6,155 nt of DNA, taken from contig JBFKOL010000270.1 in assembly GCA_041628815.1 (NCBI GenBank), forward strand, positions 1 to 6,155. The letters run 5' to 3'. Numbering within the stretch: position 1 is the stretch's first letter; each line of letters opens with the position of its first letter. The DNA is from JBFKOL01 sp041628815. GTDB lineage: Bacteria; Bacteroidota; Bacteroidia; Chitinophagales; Saprospiraceae. Position numbers and translations under genes: made by a program. Positions 6,155 to 6,155 of the stretch are shown here, in pieces. Under the pieces are notes generated by a model. It worked only from the letters and a program-made list of their open reading frames with translations, was not told where the DNA came from and did not search any database.

Positions 6155-6155
6155 C

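Overview
The window looks like a chromosomal segment of a Bacteroidota bacterium, probably of the Cytophaga/Flammeovirga type. Three things suggest this: a hybrid sensor kinase fused to a receiver and an AraC-type DNA-binding domain; start codons without clear Shine-Dalgarno sequences; and AT-rich intergenic DNA with one fair match to the Bacteroidota -33/-7 promoter. No rRNA, tRNA, CRISPR array, insertion sequence or integrase is visible.

Layout: positions 1-329 hold no convincing gene. A secreted alpha/beta-hydrolase esterase follows on the + strand (330-1190). All other genes lie on the - strand and converge on it. Read in their own direction (right to left) they are: the C-terminal 527 residues of a hybrid two-component regulator (6154-4571, running off the right edge); a 146-bp control region; then four tightly packed genes. 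These four are an unrecognised 200-residue membrane-anchored protein (4424-3822), a small subunit of the gluconate-2-dehydrogenase subunit 3 type with a Tat-like signal and a possible lipobox (3825-3202), a GMC-family flavoprotein (3185-1659), and a single-haem cytochrome c (1641-1255). An AT-rich palindrome separates the two convergent transcription units.

How they may work together: small subunit, then GMC catalytic subunit, then cytochrome c is the gene order of bacterial membrane-bound FAD dehydrogenases such as the three-subunit glucose dehydrogenase of Burkholderia cepacia. The small subunit would carry the flavoprotein through the Tat pathway. The flavoprotein would oxidise an alcohol or sugar and pass electrons through a probable three-cysteine Fe-S site to the cytochrome and so to the respiratory chain. 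The uncharacterised first gene is joined to the small subunit by an ATGA overlap, which makes it a candidate extra subunit or assembly factor. The substrate cannot be read from the sequence.

The control region has a layered layout: four TGTAAC-type repeats above a plausible promoter, and a perfect 8+8 inverted repeat over its -7 element. This suggests regulation by the adjacent hybrid regulator and perhaps by a second factor. The most novel material is the 200-residue protein and this control region.
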